A stretch of DNA of 64,000 nt from Acidimicrobiales bacterium (GCA_016794585.1 JAEUJM010000013.1:310001-374000); one strand, 5' to 3'; counted from the stretch's first letter, positions 50,201 through 58,749 are shown. Notes: generated by a model from the letters alone, not told the origin. Numbers and translations: made by a program.

Positions 50201-50827
50201 TCAGCCGGTGGCGGCCTGGAGCCCGACGGTGTTCTGGGTGTTGGCCCCCGTCAGGTCGGCCCCGGCGAGCTTCGCTCCGGTGAAATCGGCGTTGAGGAGA
50301 TCGGCGTTCGAGAGGTCGGCACCCGTGAGATCCGCGCCGGTCAGGTCGGCGTTCTGCAGGCTGGCGCCCGACAGGTCGACGCTCGCCAGCTTGGCGTCCC
50401 GGAAGTCGGCGTTGAGGAAGTCGATGTTGGAGAGGTCGTTGCCCCGCAGGTCGGCTCCCCGGAACCGGGTGTTGTTCGAGCTGACCTGGGTGAGCTCGGC
50501 GCCGCGCAGGTCCGAGCCGTCGAAGATGGTGTTGGCGAGGGTGGCCTGGGTCAGGTCGGCGTCGGAGAGGTTGGCCTCGCTGATGTCGGCGTTGGTGAGC
50601 TGCGCCTGGGTGAGGTCGGCGTCGGACAGGTCGACGCCCGCCATCTGTGCGTTCAGCAACTGGGCCTGGATGAGATCCTCGCCCGAGAGGTCCTTGTCCT
50701 CGCACTGGGTGTTGGGCTTGAGCTTGCAGCCGTTCACCGACGGGAAGCCGTCGTCGACCGAGAAGCAGCTTGTCGCGGCGAGGGCGACGAGGACCGCGGC
50801 GACCGGGAGGCGGAGGTGGGTGCGCAC
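50201..50827 (-). CDS. Pentapeptide-repeat lipoprotein
   Basis: The product has 208 residues. The signal VRTHLRLPVAAVLVALAATSC has lipid Cys21; two more cysteines follow (GCKLKPNTQCED). From residue about 45 to 198 it is a run of about 30 A(D/N)Lxx pentapeptides (for example ANLSDADLTQATLANTIFDG), which form a right-handed four-sided beta helix. Cytosolic pentapeptide proteins can mimic DNA, but this one is exported and anchored, so it more likely acts as an extracytoplasmic scaffold. It starts at GTG 50827. It is divergent to the aldolase gene and converges on the three-gene membrane operon. Confidence 0.85.
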   Translation of the reverse strand: MRTHLRLPVAAVLVALAATSCFSVDDGFPSVNGCKLKPNTQCEDKDLSGEDLIQAQLLNAQMAGVDLSDADLTQAQLTNADISEANLSDADLTQATLANTIFDGSDLRGAELTQVSSNNTRFRGADLRGNDLSNIDFLNADFRDAKLASVDLSGASLQNADLTGADLTGADLSNADLLNADFTGAKLAGADLTGANTQNTVGLQAATG

Positions 50828-50914
50828 GGCCGACAAGGTACTCCTCGTGCAGGGCCTCCGAGAGGGACCGACGCGGTGGGAGCGAACGTCGGCACCATCC
50901 GAGAGACTGGGGCC

Positions 50915-51679
50915 ATGGCCGAGTTGAAGCTGCCCTTCGCCACCCCCTCGTTCGCCTCCGTCGAGGACGAGCGGGCCCACGTCAAGGCCCGCCTGGCCGC
51001 CTCGCTGCGCATCTTCGGGCGCCTGGGCTTCGGCGAGGGGGTCGCCGGCCACATCACCGCCCGCGACCCCGAGCACCCCGACTGCTTCTGGGTCAACCCG
51101 TTCGCCATGAGCTTCCACCACATCCGGGTCAGCGACCTGCTCCTGGTCGACCACCAGGGCGAGGTCCTGGAAGGCGAGTTCCACGTGAACCGCGCCGCGT
51201 TCGCCATCCACTCCCAGGTCCACGCCGCCCGCCCCGACGTCATGGCCGCGGCCCACGCCCATTCGGTGCACGGCAAGGCCTGGTCGTCGCTCGGGCGCAG
51301 GCTCGACCCCCTCACCCAGGATTCGTGCGTCTTCTACGAGGACCACGTGCTCTTCGACGACTACACCGGCGTCGTCTACGACACCGAAGAAGGCAAGCGC
51401 ATCGCCCACGCGCTCGGCGACGCCAAGGCCGCCATCTTGCGCAACCACGGCCTGCTCACCGTCGGCCACACCGTGGACGAGGCGGCGTGGTGGTTCGTCA
51501 CGATGGAGCGCACCTGCCAGGCCCAGCTCCTGGCCGAGGCGGCGGGCACGCCGAAGCTGATCGACCCCGACACCGCCCGGCTCACCGCCGGCCAGATCGG
51601 CACCCACCAGGCCGGGTGGCTGAGCTACCAGTCGCTCTACGAGTGGATCGCCCGCCTCGAGCCCGACCTGTTCGACTGA
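50915..51679 (+). CDS. Class II aldolase/adducin family protein
   Basis: This 254-residue protein is of usual length for the family. GFGEGVAGHITARDPEHPD is the N-terminal phosphate/substrate loop, FHVNRAAFAIHSQVHAARPD precedes MAAAHAHSVHGKAWSSLG, giving the H-x-H zinc ligands (near residue 112), and AAILRNHGLLTVGHTVDEA contains the third His. It either cleaves a fuculose-type phosphate or decarboxylates a related hydroxy acid; the substrate is not readable. ATG 50915 is picked at MAELKLPFATPSF because the family domain starts soon after it. Confidence 0.85.
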   Translation: MAELKLPFATPSFASVEDERAHVKARLAASLRIFGRLGFGEGVAGHITARDPEHPDCFWVNPFAMSFHHIRVSDLLLVDHQGEVLEGEFHVNRAAFAIHSQVHAARPDVMAAAHAHSVHGKAWSSLGRRLDPLTQDSCVFYEDHVLFDDYTGVVYDTEEGKRIAHALGDAKAAILRNHGLLTVGHTVDEAAWWFVTMERTCQAQLLAEAAGTPKLIDPDTARLTAGQIGTHQAGWLSYQSLYEWIARLEPDLFD

Positions 51680-51689
51680 TCGCGGTGGC

Positions 51690-53255
51690 CTACCCCTCGG
51701 CCGTCTCGCCGGCGAGGCGGGCGTCGTAGGTGGGGATGAGGTGGCGGGCGGCGCGGGCTTCGTCGAGGCGGCGCACCGGCGCGGTGCGCGGCGCCTCGTG
51801 CGCCTGCTCCCCGGACTCCGCGGCGATGCGCTCGAGGGCCTCGCACAGGGCCTCCAGGGTCTGGAGGCTCTCGGTCTCGGTGGGCTCGATCATGAGCGCC
51901 TCGGCCACGATCAGCGGGAAGTACGTGGTGGGCGCGTGGAAGCCCTCCTCGAGCAGGCGCTTGGCCACGTCGAGCGCGGTGAGCCCCTGTGCCTTCTTGA
52001 GGCTGGTGGTGGCCAGGACGCATTCGTGCATGTTGGGGCGGTCGAAGGGGATGTCGTACACGCCGCGGAGCCGGTGGCGGACCCAGTTGGCGTTGAGCAC
52101 GGCCATGTCCGACACGGTCCGCAGGCCGTCGCCGCCGTTGACGAGGATGTAGCTGTAGGCGCGGGCCAGGGCCAGGGCGTTGCCGTGCCAGCCGTGGACC
52201 CGGCCGATGGAGTCGGCCGGCGTCTCCCAGTCGAAAGAGCCGTCGGTGGTGCGCACGGGTCGGGGCCCCGGCAGGAAGCGGGTGAGCCGCTCGGAGACCG
52301 CCACGGGGCCGGCGCCAGGGCCCCCGCCGCCGTGGGGGACGGCGAAGGTCTTGTGCAGGTTCATGTGCACGATGTCGAAGCCCATGTCACCGGGGCGGAC
52401 GACGCCGAGGATGGCGTTCAGGTTCGCGCCGTCGTAGTAGAGGAGGCCGCCCACCTCGTGTACCGCGGCGGCGATCTCGGCGATGTCCTCCTCGAACAGA
52501 CCCAACGTGTTGGGGTTGGTGAGCATGATGCCCGCCACCTCGTCGTCGAGGGCCTCACGCAGCGCGGCCACGTCGACGCAGCCGCGGTCGTCGCTCGGGA
52601 CCGTGACGGTCTCGTACCCGCCGAGGGTCACCGACGCAGGGTTGGTGCCATGGGCGGAGTCCGGGATGATGACCTTCGTGCGGGCCTTCGTGGCTGCACC
52701 GGTGGCCAACTGGTCGTCGTGCCAGGCACGCATGAGGAGCAGACCGGTGAGCTCGCCGGCGGCGCCGGCCGGCGGCTGGAGGGTGGCGGCGTGCATGCCG
52801 GTGACCTCGCAGAGCCACTCCTCGAGCGAGACCAGCAGCTCGAGCCAGCCCTGGGTGAGGGCCGCAGGGGCCGACGGGTGGATGTCGCGCAATCCCGGGA
52901 GCGCCGACGAGTCGTCGCAGAGCTTCGGGTTGTACTTCATGGTGCATGACCCGAGGGGGTAGGCGCCGAGGTCCACCGAGTACTGGCGGTGGCTGAGGCG
53001 GGTGACGTGGGCCACCAGGTCGCGCTCGCTGACCTCGGCCAGCTCGAGCGCCTCGTCCGCCAGGTGCTCGGCGGGGACGAGCTCGTCGGCACCCCACTCG
53101 GGCAGATCGGTGCGGGGGAAGGTCCAGGCCTTGCGCCCGGCCACGGAGAGCTCGAAGACGGTCGGCTCCTCGGCGCGGCCCATGATCGGGGCGCTCGTGG
53201 CACGGCCCCCAGGAGCGGCGGACCGGTCGGAACGGGAGGTGCGGGCGTCGGGCAT
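51690..53255 (-). CDS. gcvPB: Glycine dehydrogenase (decarboxylating) subunit 2
   Basis: The product has 521 residues. With GcvPA it forms the P-protein of the glycine cleavage system, which decarboxylates glycine and passes the aminomethyl group to lipoyl-GcvH. Lys302 in HMNLHKTFAVPHGGGGPGAGP binds PLP. SHRQYSVDLGAYPLGSCTMK and PAGAAGELTGLLLMRAWH are conserved, and DSAHGTNPASV is the PLP phosphate loop. The last 50 residues are a charged tail beyond the usual end. The ATG overlaps the GcvPA stop by one base (TGATG). Confidence 0.96.
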   Translation of the reverse strand: MPDARTSRSDRSAAPGGRATSAPIMGRAEEPTVFELSVAGRKAWTFPRTDLPEWGADELVPAEHLADEALELAEVSERDLVAHVTRLSHRQYSVDLGAYPLGSCTMKYNPKLCDDSSALPGLRDIHPSAPAALTQGWLELLVSLEEWLCEVTGMHAATLQPPAGAAGELTGLLLMRAWHDDQLATGAATKARTKVIIPDSAHGTNPASVTLGGYETVTVPSDDRGCVDVAALREALDDEVAGIMLTNPNTLGLFEEDIAEIAAAVHEVGGLLYYDGANLNAILGVVRPGDMGFDIVHMNLHKTFAVPHGGGGPGAGPVAVSERLTRFLPGPRPVRTTDGSFDWETPADSIGRVHGWHGNALALARAYSYILVNGGDGLRTVSDMAVLNANWVRHRLRGVYDIPFDRPNMHECVLATTSLKKAQGLTALDVAKRLLEEGFHAPTTYFPLIVAEALMIEPTETESLQTLEALCEALERIAAESGEQAHEAPRTAPVRRLDEARAARHLIPTYDARLAGETAEG

Positions 53256-54610
53256 CAGCGGACCACCTTCTGGAGCGCCTGGGCGTAGGCATCGATCTGG
53301 GCGCGGGTGCGCCGCTCGGTGGCGGCGATCAGAAGCCCGCCGCCGTAGTCGGCCTCGTCGAGGGCGACGCCGGCGAGGAAGCCCTCGTCGGCCATGCGCT
53401 CGATGACCGTCTCTGCGGGCAGGGGCAGGCGCACGGCGAACTCGCGGAGCATCGGCGCGCTGGTGACCGGCTCGACCCCGTCGATGGCCGTCACCGCGTC
53501 ACGCGTGTACCTGGTGGCCCGGGCGCAGCGCAGGGCCAGCTCGCGCAGGCCCGTGGTGCCCAGCCACGACAGGGCGATGGTGCAGCCCACCGCGATCAGC
53601 GTCTGGTTGGTGCAGACGTTCGACGACGCCTTCTCCCGGCGGATGTCCTGCTCGCGGGTCCGCAGGGTGGTCACGTAGGCGCGACGACCGTCGACGTCGA
53701 CGGTCTCGCCCACGAGCCGCCCGGGGAGACGCCGGACGTGCTCCTCCCGGCAGGCGAAGTAGCCGAGGTAGGGGCCACCGAAGCTGAGGGGCGTGCCGAA
53801 GGGCTGCGCCTCCCCCACCACCACGTCGGCGCCGAAGGAGCCCGGCGTCTTCAACAGCCCGGCCGAGACCGGGTCGCCGGCGACGAGCAGCAGCGCCCCG
53901 TGGGCGTCGGCGCACGCACGGGCGGCCGCCAGGTCCTCGATGCAGCCGAGGTAGTTCGGGTATTGGACGAGCACCGCCCCGACCTCGGCCCCGCCCGCAT
54001 CGGGCCATGCCGTGGTGCCGTCGTCGGCCAGAGGGACGTCGACGAGCCGGTGGCCGGTCCCCTTGGCGAAGGTCGTCATGGTGTCGCGCCAGTTGGGGTG
54101 GACGCCCCGGCTCACGAGCACCCCCTGCTTGCGGCTCGCGGCCACCGCCAGGTTGACGGCCTCGACGCAGGCCGTGGCACCGTCGTAGAGCGAGGCGTTG
54201 GCGATGCCCACCCCGGTGAGACGACTGATCAGCGTCTGGTACTCGAAGAGCATCTGCAGCACGCCCTGGGCCACCTCTGGCTGGTACGGCGTGTAGGCCG
54301 TGACGAACTCGCTGCGGAACATCAGCGAGCGCACCGCGGACGGCACCTGGTGGTCGTAGGCGCCGGCGCCGGCGAAGCACACCAGCTCCCCGAGACCAGG
54401 CGCCTGGTTGGCGGCGGCGAGCCGTCCCATCTCGGACAGGACGTCGGCCTCGGCCAGGCCGTCGGGCAGGTCGAGGTAGCGGCCGTCGTCGCCGGCCACC
54501 AACCGCAGCGCGGCGGGGATGGTCTCGAACAGCGACTCGAGCGAGTCGAGGCCCACGAAGGCCAGCATCTCGTCGATCTCTTCGTCGGTGTGGGGGACGT
54601 AGTGGCCCAC
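53255..54610 (-). CDS. gcvPA: Glycine dehydrogenase (decarboxylating) subunit 1
   Basis: This 451-residue protein starts MGHYVPHTDEEIDEMLAFVG, as all GcvPA proteins do. PYQPEVAQGVLQMLFEYQTLISRLTG and ASLYDGATACVEAV are the typical central motifs, and REKASSNVCTNQTL precedes the C-terminal domain. It lacks the PLP Lys, which is in GcvPB. It starts at GTG 54610 with AGGA upstream. It follows gcvT by 117 bp; I looked for a glycine riboswitch there and saw none. Confidence 0.95.
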   Translation of the reverse strand: MGHYVPHTDEEIDEMLAFVGLDSLESLFETIPAALRLVAGDDGRYLDLPDGLAEADVLSEMGRLAAANQAPGLGELVCFAGAGAYDHQVPSAVRSLMFRSEFVTAYTPYQPEVAQGVLQMLFEYQTLISRLTGVGIANASLYDGATACVEAVNLAVAASRKQGVLVSRGVHPNWRDTMTTFAKGTGHRLVDVPLADDGTTAWPDAGGAEVGAVLVQYPNYLGCIEDLAAARACADAHGALLLVAGDPVSAGLLKTPGSFGADVVVGEAQPFGTPLSFGGPYLGYFACREEHVRRLPGRLVGETVDVDGRRAYVTTLRTREQDIRREKASSNVCTNQTLIAVGCTIALSWLGTTGLRELALRCARATRYTRDAVTAIDGVEPVTSAPMLREFAVRLPLPAETVIERMADEGFLAGVALDEADYGGGLLIAATERRTRAQIDAYAQALQKVVR

Positions 54611-54727
54611 GGGCGTTCCTGTCTCTGGCGGGGTCGGGTGGGGTGGTGGGTGCTCGTGATGTGTGCTTGCGGTGCGGTGGTCGTTCGAGGGGGTGGTGCC
54701 CGAGCGAGCCGGCGTGTCGGCGGTGGG

Positions 54728-55801
54728 TCAGTCCGGTCGGACGAAGGGGGTCTTCACGACCTGTGCGGGCACCGCGGTGCCCCGGACGTCGATGGCGACC
54801 TCGTCGCCGATCTCGACCGACGGCGGGACGAAGGCGAGGGCGATGCCCCGCTCGAGCATGGGTGAGAAGTTGCCGCTGGTGACGACGCCGGCGGGCTCGC
54901 CGTCGACCAGGACCGCCTGGTCCGCACGGGGCGGGCGCCGGCCCTCGACCTCGAGCCCGCGGAGGCGCCGGGCGATACCTCGCTCCCTTTCGGCGGCGAG
55001 GGCGTCGCGACCACGGAAGGCGCCCTTGTCCCAGCTGACCACCCAGCCCAGGCCGGCCTGGAGGCTGGTGATTCCCGGGCCGAGCTCGTGACCGTGGAGC
55101 GGGAGGCCTGCTTCGAGGCGCAGCGTGTCGCGAGCCCCGAGGCCGGCAGGCACGACGCCGGCCGCGAGCACCGCAGCCCAGAAGGCGCCGGCGTGCTCCG
55201 CGGGCACGGCGCACTCGACACCGTCCTCGCCGGTGTAGCCGGTGCCGGCCACGAGGCACTCGATGCCCTGCCAGGTGAAGGGGGCGACGTGGAAGCGGCC
55301 GACGGCGGCAGCTTCCGGCGATACGGCGACGAGGCGCTCACGGGCACCCGGGCCCTGGACGGCGATGACGGCCCGCTCCTCGGTGACGTCGCCGGCCGAG
55401 ACCGTCGACGGGGCCCCGTCGGTCAGCGCGGCGACCACCCGATCGGTGTTCGAAGCGTTGGGCATGACGTCGAAGCGGTGCTCGTCGACCCACCACACGA
55501 TGATGTCGTCGAGCACGGAGGCGTCGTCGGGGTCGAGCAGGTGGGTGTACTGCGCACGGCCCGGCCCGACCTTGGTGAGGTCGTTGGTGAGGGCCTGCTG
55601 GAGCATCTCGAGCGAGCCCTCGCCCTGCACCCGGACGGTGCCCAGGTGTGAGACGTCGAAGGCGACCGCTCCGGTGCGACAGGCCCGATGCTCGGCCAGG
55701 GTGCCCTCGGGGTAGTTGAGGGGCATGTCCCAGCCCCCGAACGGCACCATCTTGGCGTCCAGTGCCCGGTGCTCGGCGTCCAGGGGCGAAGTGCGGATCA
55801 C
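54728..55801 (-). CDS. gcvT: Glycine cleavage system aminomethyltransferase T
   Basis: The product has 357 residues. It releases ammonia from the aminomethyl-lipoyl arm of GcvH and makes methylene-tetrahydrofolate. MVPFGGWDMPLNYPEGTLAEHRACRTGAVAFDVSHLG is the conserved N-terminus, LTNDLTKVGPGRAQYTHLLD carries the folate-site Asp, and RDTLRLEAGLPLHGHEL is the domain-2 hallmark. GTG 55801 is used because the family starts TSPLDAEHRALDAKMV; the open frame upstream is not coding. It follows the merR gene by 64 bp and may be cotranscribed. Confidence 0.95.
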   Translation of the reverse strand: MIRTSPLDAEHRALDAKMVPFGGWDMPLNYPEGTLAEHRACRTGAVAFDVSHLGTVRVQGEGSLEMLQQALTNDLTKVGPGRAQYTHLLDPDDASVLDDIIVWWVDEHRFDVMPNASNTDRVVAALTDGAPSTVSAGDVTEERAVIAVQGPGARERLVAVSPEAAAVGRFHVAPFTWQGIECLVAGTGYTGEDGVECAVPAEHAGAFWAAVLAAGVVPAGLGARDTLRLEAGLPLHGHELGPGITSLQAGLGWVVSWDKGAFRGRDALAAERERGIARRLRGLEVEGRRPPRADQAVLVDGEPAGVVTSGNFSPMLERGIALAFVPPSVEIGDEVAIDVRGTAVPAQVVKTPFVRPD

Positions 55802-55865
55802 CCGGCGGATCGTACTGTGCAGCCCTGGCGCGACACCCACCCGGCGGCGCGCCGCCGCGACCGAC

Positions 55866-56375
55866 TCAGCGGCTCCCGGCTGCCTTGGCCGCGGGAGCCT
55901 CCACCACGGCGTGGCCGGCGTCGGCATCGTCCAGCACCGGCAGCGACACCACGGCGTCGATCTCGTCCTTGACCCCCTGGAGCGGGAGCAGGTTCAGCAC
56001 GCCCTGGCCCTTGCGGATGAGGTCGATCATCTCCTGGTCGCTCCTGGCCAGGACCACGGTGTGGTCGCTGATCACGAGGTTGGCGCTCACCACGTCCTCG
56101 CCGAGGTTGTCGCGGAGGTAGGTGAACACGTCGCGAACGGTCTCGAGGCGGATGCCGGCGTCGAGCAGCTTCTTGATGATCTTCAGCTCGAGGAGGTCCC
56201 GGTAGGAGTACCGCCGGCGCGAGCCACTGCCCTTCGCGTCGACGAGCGACGGGCGCACGAGGTCGGTGCGGGCCCAGTAGTCGAGCTGGCGGTAGGTGAT
56301 GCCGACGATCTCCGCGGTGCGCTTGCCGCTGAAGCCCTCGGCGACCGACCCGGTGGTGGCGGTGGTGGTCGTCAC
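55866..56375 (-). CDS. MerR-family regulator, resembles mycobacterial Rv1830 (ResR)
   Basis: The product has 169 residues. The N-terminal winged helix reads GKRTAEIVGITYRQLDYWARTDLVRPS, then GSRRRYSYRDLLELKIIKKL. The C-terminal part DVVSANLVISDHTVVLARSD and GVLNLLPLQGVKDEIDAVVS is a ligand-like domain rather than a metal site; no cysteines are seen. In M. tuberculosis a gene of this type lies between the bifunctional nuclease and gcvB and controls growth/division genes (literature knowledge). Here it lies between bfn and gcvT, so its place is conserved. Confidence 0.9.
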   Translation of the reverse strand: MTTTTATTGSVAEGFSGKRTAEIVGITYRQLDYWARTDLVRPSLVDAKGSGSRRRYSYRDLLELKIIKKLLDAGIRLETVRDVFTYLRDNLGEDVVSANLVISDHTVVLARSDQEMIDLIRKGQGVLNLLPLQGVKDEIDAVVSLPVLDDADAGHAVVEAPAAKAAGSR

Positions 56376-56485
56376 GGTTCCCCTTTGGTCCGCCGGGCAC
56401 CCGGGGCCCTCACCCCGAACGACACCTGCGGAATTACGATGGTGTGACCCGGAGCGTAGGGCGCGCCGCGCGCCCCGTCAACGGG

Positions 56486-56508
56486 CAATCGCGCGAGGCG
56501 CGCGATTG
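56486..56508 (-). terminator. Perfect hairpin after the gcvH-to-bfn unit
   Basis: Arms CAATCGCGCG and CGCGCGATTG pair over 10 bp around loop AGG, 22 bp past the bifunctional-nuclease stop. It separates the gcvH-garA-ftsR-bfn unit from the second merR. The remaining 110 bp to the merR start presumably hold its promoter. Confidence 0.7.
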
Positions 56509-56529
56509 ATCGCGCGGCCCGCGTTGGTC

Positions 56530-57018
56530 TCAGGAGGCGAAGTCCTCGGGGTTCACGTTGTCGATGAACTCCTTGAACTGCTCCACGACCTCCTGCTCCT
56601 CCTCCTCGTCCTCCTCGCTGACCGCGTAGGCGGCTTCGTCGAGCACCGCCTCGGCGGCGAAGATCGGCGAGCCGGTGCGGGCGGCCAGGGCGATGGCGTC
56701 GGACGGCCGGCTCGACACCTGGTGGGTGCCACCGGGAGCGGACAGGTGGAGCTCGGCGTAGAAGGTGGCGTCCTTCAGCGCGGTCACGACGACCTGCTCG
56801 ACGGTGACGCCCAGGTCGTCGAGCACGTCCTTCATGAGGTCGTGGGTCATGGGACGTGGGGTCTCGACCTCTTCGAGGGCGAAGGCGATGGCCGTGGCCT
56901 CCGGCGCCCCGATGAAGATGGGGAGGAGCCGGCGCTCACCGGCCTTCTCCCGCAACAGGACGATCGGCGCGTTGGTGGGCAGCTCGACGCGGACTCCCAC
57001 CAGCTCCATCTCGACCAT
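56530..57018 (-). CDS. Bifunctional nuclease (BFN/DUF151) family protein
   Basis: The product has 162 residues. MVEMELVGVRVELPTNAPIV then LLPIFIGAPEATAIAFALEE and RPMTHDLMKDVLDDLG are the signature of the family, with HQVSSRPSDAIALAARTGSPIF. Plant members have DNase/RNase activity; bacterial function is unproven. The acidic C-terminal tail (SEEDEEEEQEVVEQF) is usual in actinobacteria. It is third after garA and ftsR, as in mycobacteria. Confidence 0.92.
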   Translation of the reverse strand: MVEMELVGVRVELPTNAPIVLLREKAGERRLLPIFIGAPEATAIAFALEEVETPRPMTHDLMKDVLDDLGVTVEQVVVTALKDATFYAELHLSAPGGTHQVSSRPSDAIALAARTGSPIFAAEAVLDEAAYAVSEEDEEEEQEVVEQFKEFIDNVNPEDFAS

Positions 57019-57051
57019 CCCCCAAACCTACCCGAGGGGTGCGACGACCGG

Positions 57052-57798
57052 TCAGGGGCCGAGGAGGTTGCGCAGACTCTCCCGCAGCAGCGCGGCCCGC
57101 AGGCTCTGACCGAGGCCGGTGAGCTCCTCGACGGTCTCCACGGCCTGGCGTCGCGCCGCAGGGTTGCGCTGCTTGAGCACCGGCGTGACGATCTGCTCGA
57201 GGAAGCCCGCCTCGCGGTCGGCACCCACCTTGTACATGCGCAGGTGGCGCGGCTCGATGCCATGGCGGAGGAAGGCCGCCGCCACCTGCGCCACGAGCAG
57301 GGCGTCGTCGTCGTAGAGCACCGACGCGCCCACCGAGCGCCCGCTGAGCAGGCCGTACTTCTCGAGCTCGACCAGCATCTCCCGGGTGAGGCCGGCCGCG
57401 AGGGCGAGCTCGTCCGCGGTCATGCTCACCGAGGTGATGCCGGCGTCGAGGGTGCTGGAATCCGTCCCGCCCACCACCGGAGCGGATCCCGCCTCGGCGC
57501 CGAGCGGCGCCACCGCCTGGAGTCGGGGCGGGTCCGGGGGCACCGGCTGGTCGCCGGCCTCCTCGAGACGCCCCTTGATGACCTTGAGGGGCAGGAAGTT
57601 CTCGCGTTGTTGACGCAGGATCCAGCGCAGGCGCTCGACATCGGGCTCGTAGAACTTGCGGTACCCCGAGGGGGTGCGCTCGGGGTCGAGCAGGCCCTGG
57701 CTCTCGAGGAACCTGATCTTCGAGATGGTGACGTCCGGGAACTCCTGTTGGAGCAACGCCAGGACCTCGCCGATCGAGAGGTGCGCCCGTTCCGTCAT
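57052..57798 (-). CDS. ftsR: MerR-family regulator FtsR
   Basis: This 248-residue regulator starts MTERAHLSIGEVLALLQQEF, continuing PDVTISKIRFLESQGLLDPERTPSGYRKFYEPDVERLRWILRQQRENFLPL. This is characteristic of FtsR (mycobacterial Rv1828), a regulator linked to ftsZ expression in corynebacteria. A second, MerR-like HTH region follows the linker (TADELALAAGLTREMLVELEKYGLL). It sits 49 bp after garA and 33 bp before bfn. Confidence 0.9.
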   Translation of the reverse strand: MTERAHLSIGEVLALLQQEFPDVTISKIRFLESQGLLDPERTPSGYRKFYEPDVERLRWILRQQRENFLPLKVIKGRLEEAGDQPVPPDPPRLQAVAPLGAEAGSAPVVGGTDSSTLDAGITSVSMTADELALAAGLTREMLVELEKYGLLSGRSVGASVLYDDDALLVAQVAAAFLRHGIEPRHLRMYKVGADREAGFLEQIVTPVLKQRNPAARRQAVETVEELTGLGQSLRAALLRESLRNLLGP

Positions 57799-57847
57799 GT
57801 GGCCGGCCCCCGGCGACGCGCTCGCCGGTCCCCGCCCTGAGGTCGCT

Positions 57848-58333
57848 TCATTCGTCGCCGGCGCCCATGAAGAACACCAGCTTGTACTTGCCGATCTGGA
57901 GCTCGTCGCCGTTGGCCAGCAGTACCGGCGACGTGATGCGCTCCCGATTGAGGTAGGTGCCGTTCAGCGAGCCCACGTCGCTGGCGTAGTAGTCCCTGCC
58001 GCCCTTGCGCACCTCCACGTGGCGCCGCGACACGGTGATGTCGTCGAGGAAGATGTTGCTCTCGGGGTGGCGGCCGGCGGTCGTGACCGGGTCGGTGAGC
58101 GCGAACCGCGAGCCCGCCTTCGGGCCCCGCTTCACCACGAGCATGCCGACGTCGTTGGGGAGCTCGTCGAGATCGACGGCCAACTCGTCCGACGGTTCCC
58201 CGGGGTCGTCGGGGTGGAAGGTGACGGTGGTGTTCTCCTGGTTGGCCAGGTCGAGGGGGCCACCGCACGACGAGCAGAAGTTGGCCCCCAAGGGGTTCCC
58301 GTGCCCGCAGTTGTTGCAGAAGACCTCAGCCAC
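57848..58333 (-). CDS. garA: GarA/OdhI-type FHA protein with an N-terminal zinc ribbon
   Basis: The product has 161 residues. Residues 5-25 form a zinc ribbon (CNNCGHGNPLGANFCSSCGG). The segment ENTTVTFHPDD follows in the position of the GarA phospho-switch (ETTSVF), with candidate Thr sites. The FHA domain (about 60-155) shows GRHPESNIFLDD, TVSRRHVEV and SDVGSLNGTYLNRE, all phosphothreonine-binding loops. In mycobacteria and corynebacteria this protein, when unphosphorylated, inhibits 2-oxoglutarate dehydrogenase and acts on glutamate metabolism. The zinc ribbon is absent from those homologues. Position between gcvH and ftsR supports orthology. Confidence 0.9.
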   Translation of the reverse strand: MAEVFCNNCGHGNPLGANFCSSCGGPLDLANQENTTVTFHPDDPGEPSDELAVDLDELPNDVGMLVVKRGPKAGSRFALTDPVTTAGRHPESNIFLDDITVSRRHVEVRKGGRDYYASDVGSLNGTYLNRERITSPVLLANGDELQIGKYKLVFFMGAGDE

Positions 58334-58368
58334 CCCGTACTCCTTCCCCCACGACGTCGATCGATCCC

Positions 58369-58749
58369 TCAGGCCTCGGTGAGGGCCCGGTAGGCGTCCG
58401 CGTCGAGGAGCGCGTCCAGCTCCCCTGCGTCGGTCGGCTCGATCACGCAGATCCAGCCCTCACCGTAAGGATCCTCGTTGAGGCGCTCCGGCGCGTCGGC
58501 CAAGGCCTCGTTCACCTCGACGATGGTGCCGGCGATCGGTGCGAAGATGTCGGACACGGACTTCGTGGACTCGACCTCACTGAAGGTGTCGTTGACCTTG
58601 ACCGTTCGGCCGACCTCGGGCACGTCGACGTAGACCACGTCGCCCAGGGCGTCCTGTGCGTAGTCGGTGATGCCGATGCGCACCTTGCCGTCTTCCAGCT
58701 TCGCCCACTCGTGGTCCGTCGAGTACCGCAGGTCGTCGGGGATGTTCAT
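58369..58749 (-). CDS. gcvH: Glycine cleavage system H protein
   Basis: This 126-residue lipoyl carrier protein starts MNIPDDLRYSTDHEWAKLED. Lys63 in SEVESTKSVSDIFAP is the lipoylated residue, and NEDPYGEGWICVIEPTD is the normal C-terminal signature. It shuttles the aminomethyl group among P, T and L proteins. ATG 58749 gives the right length. It is the first gene of the gcvH-garA-ftsR-bfn unit, and an 18-bp inverted repeat lies 52 bp upstream. Confidence 0.96.
   Translation of the reverse strand: MNIPDDLRYSTDHEWAKLEDGKVRIGITDYAQDALGDVVYVDVPEVGRTVKVNDTFSEVESTKSVSDIFAPIAGTIVEVNEALADAPERLNEDPYGEGWICVIEPTDAGELDALLDADAYRALTEA

Noticed and set aside
54611..54727. Possible glycine riboswitch before gcvPA
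   Set aside because: I looked for the conserved glycine-aptamer core in this gap and in the 64 bp before gcvT and saw no match; both are short for a tandem aptamer.
55843..55856. GGCGGCGCGCCGCC palindrome between merR and gcvT
   Set aside because: Pure GC palindrome with no loop; such strings are common at this base composition.
56421..56446. Inverted repeat ACACC-N14-GGTGT upstream of the second merR
   Set aside because: Five-base arms this far apart are weak in GC-rich DNA; kept only as a note that the merR promoter probably lies here.
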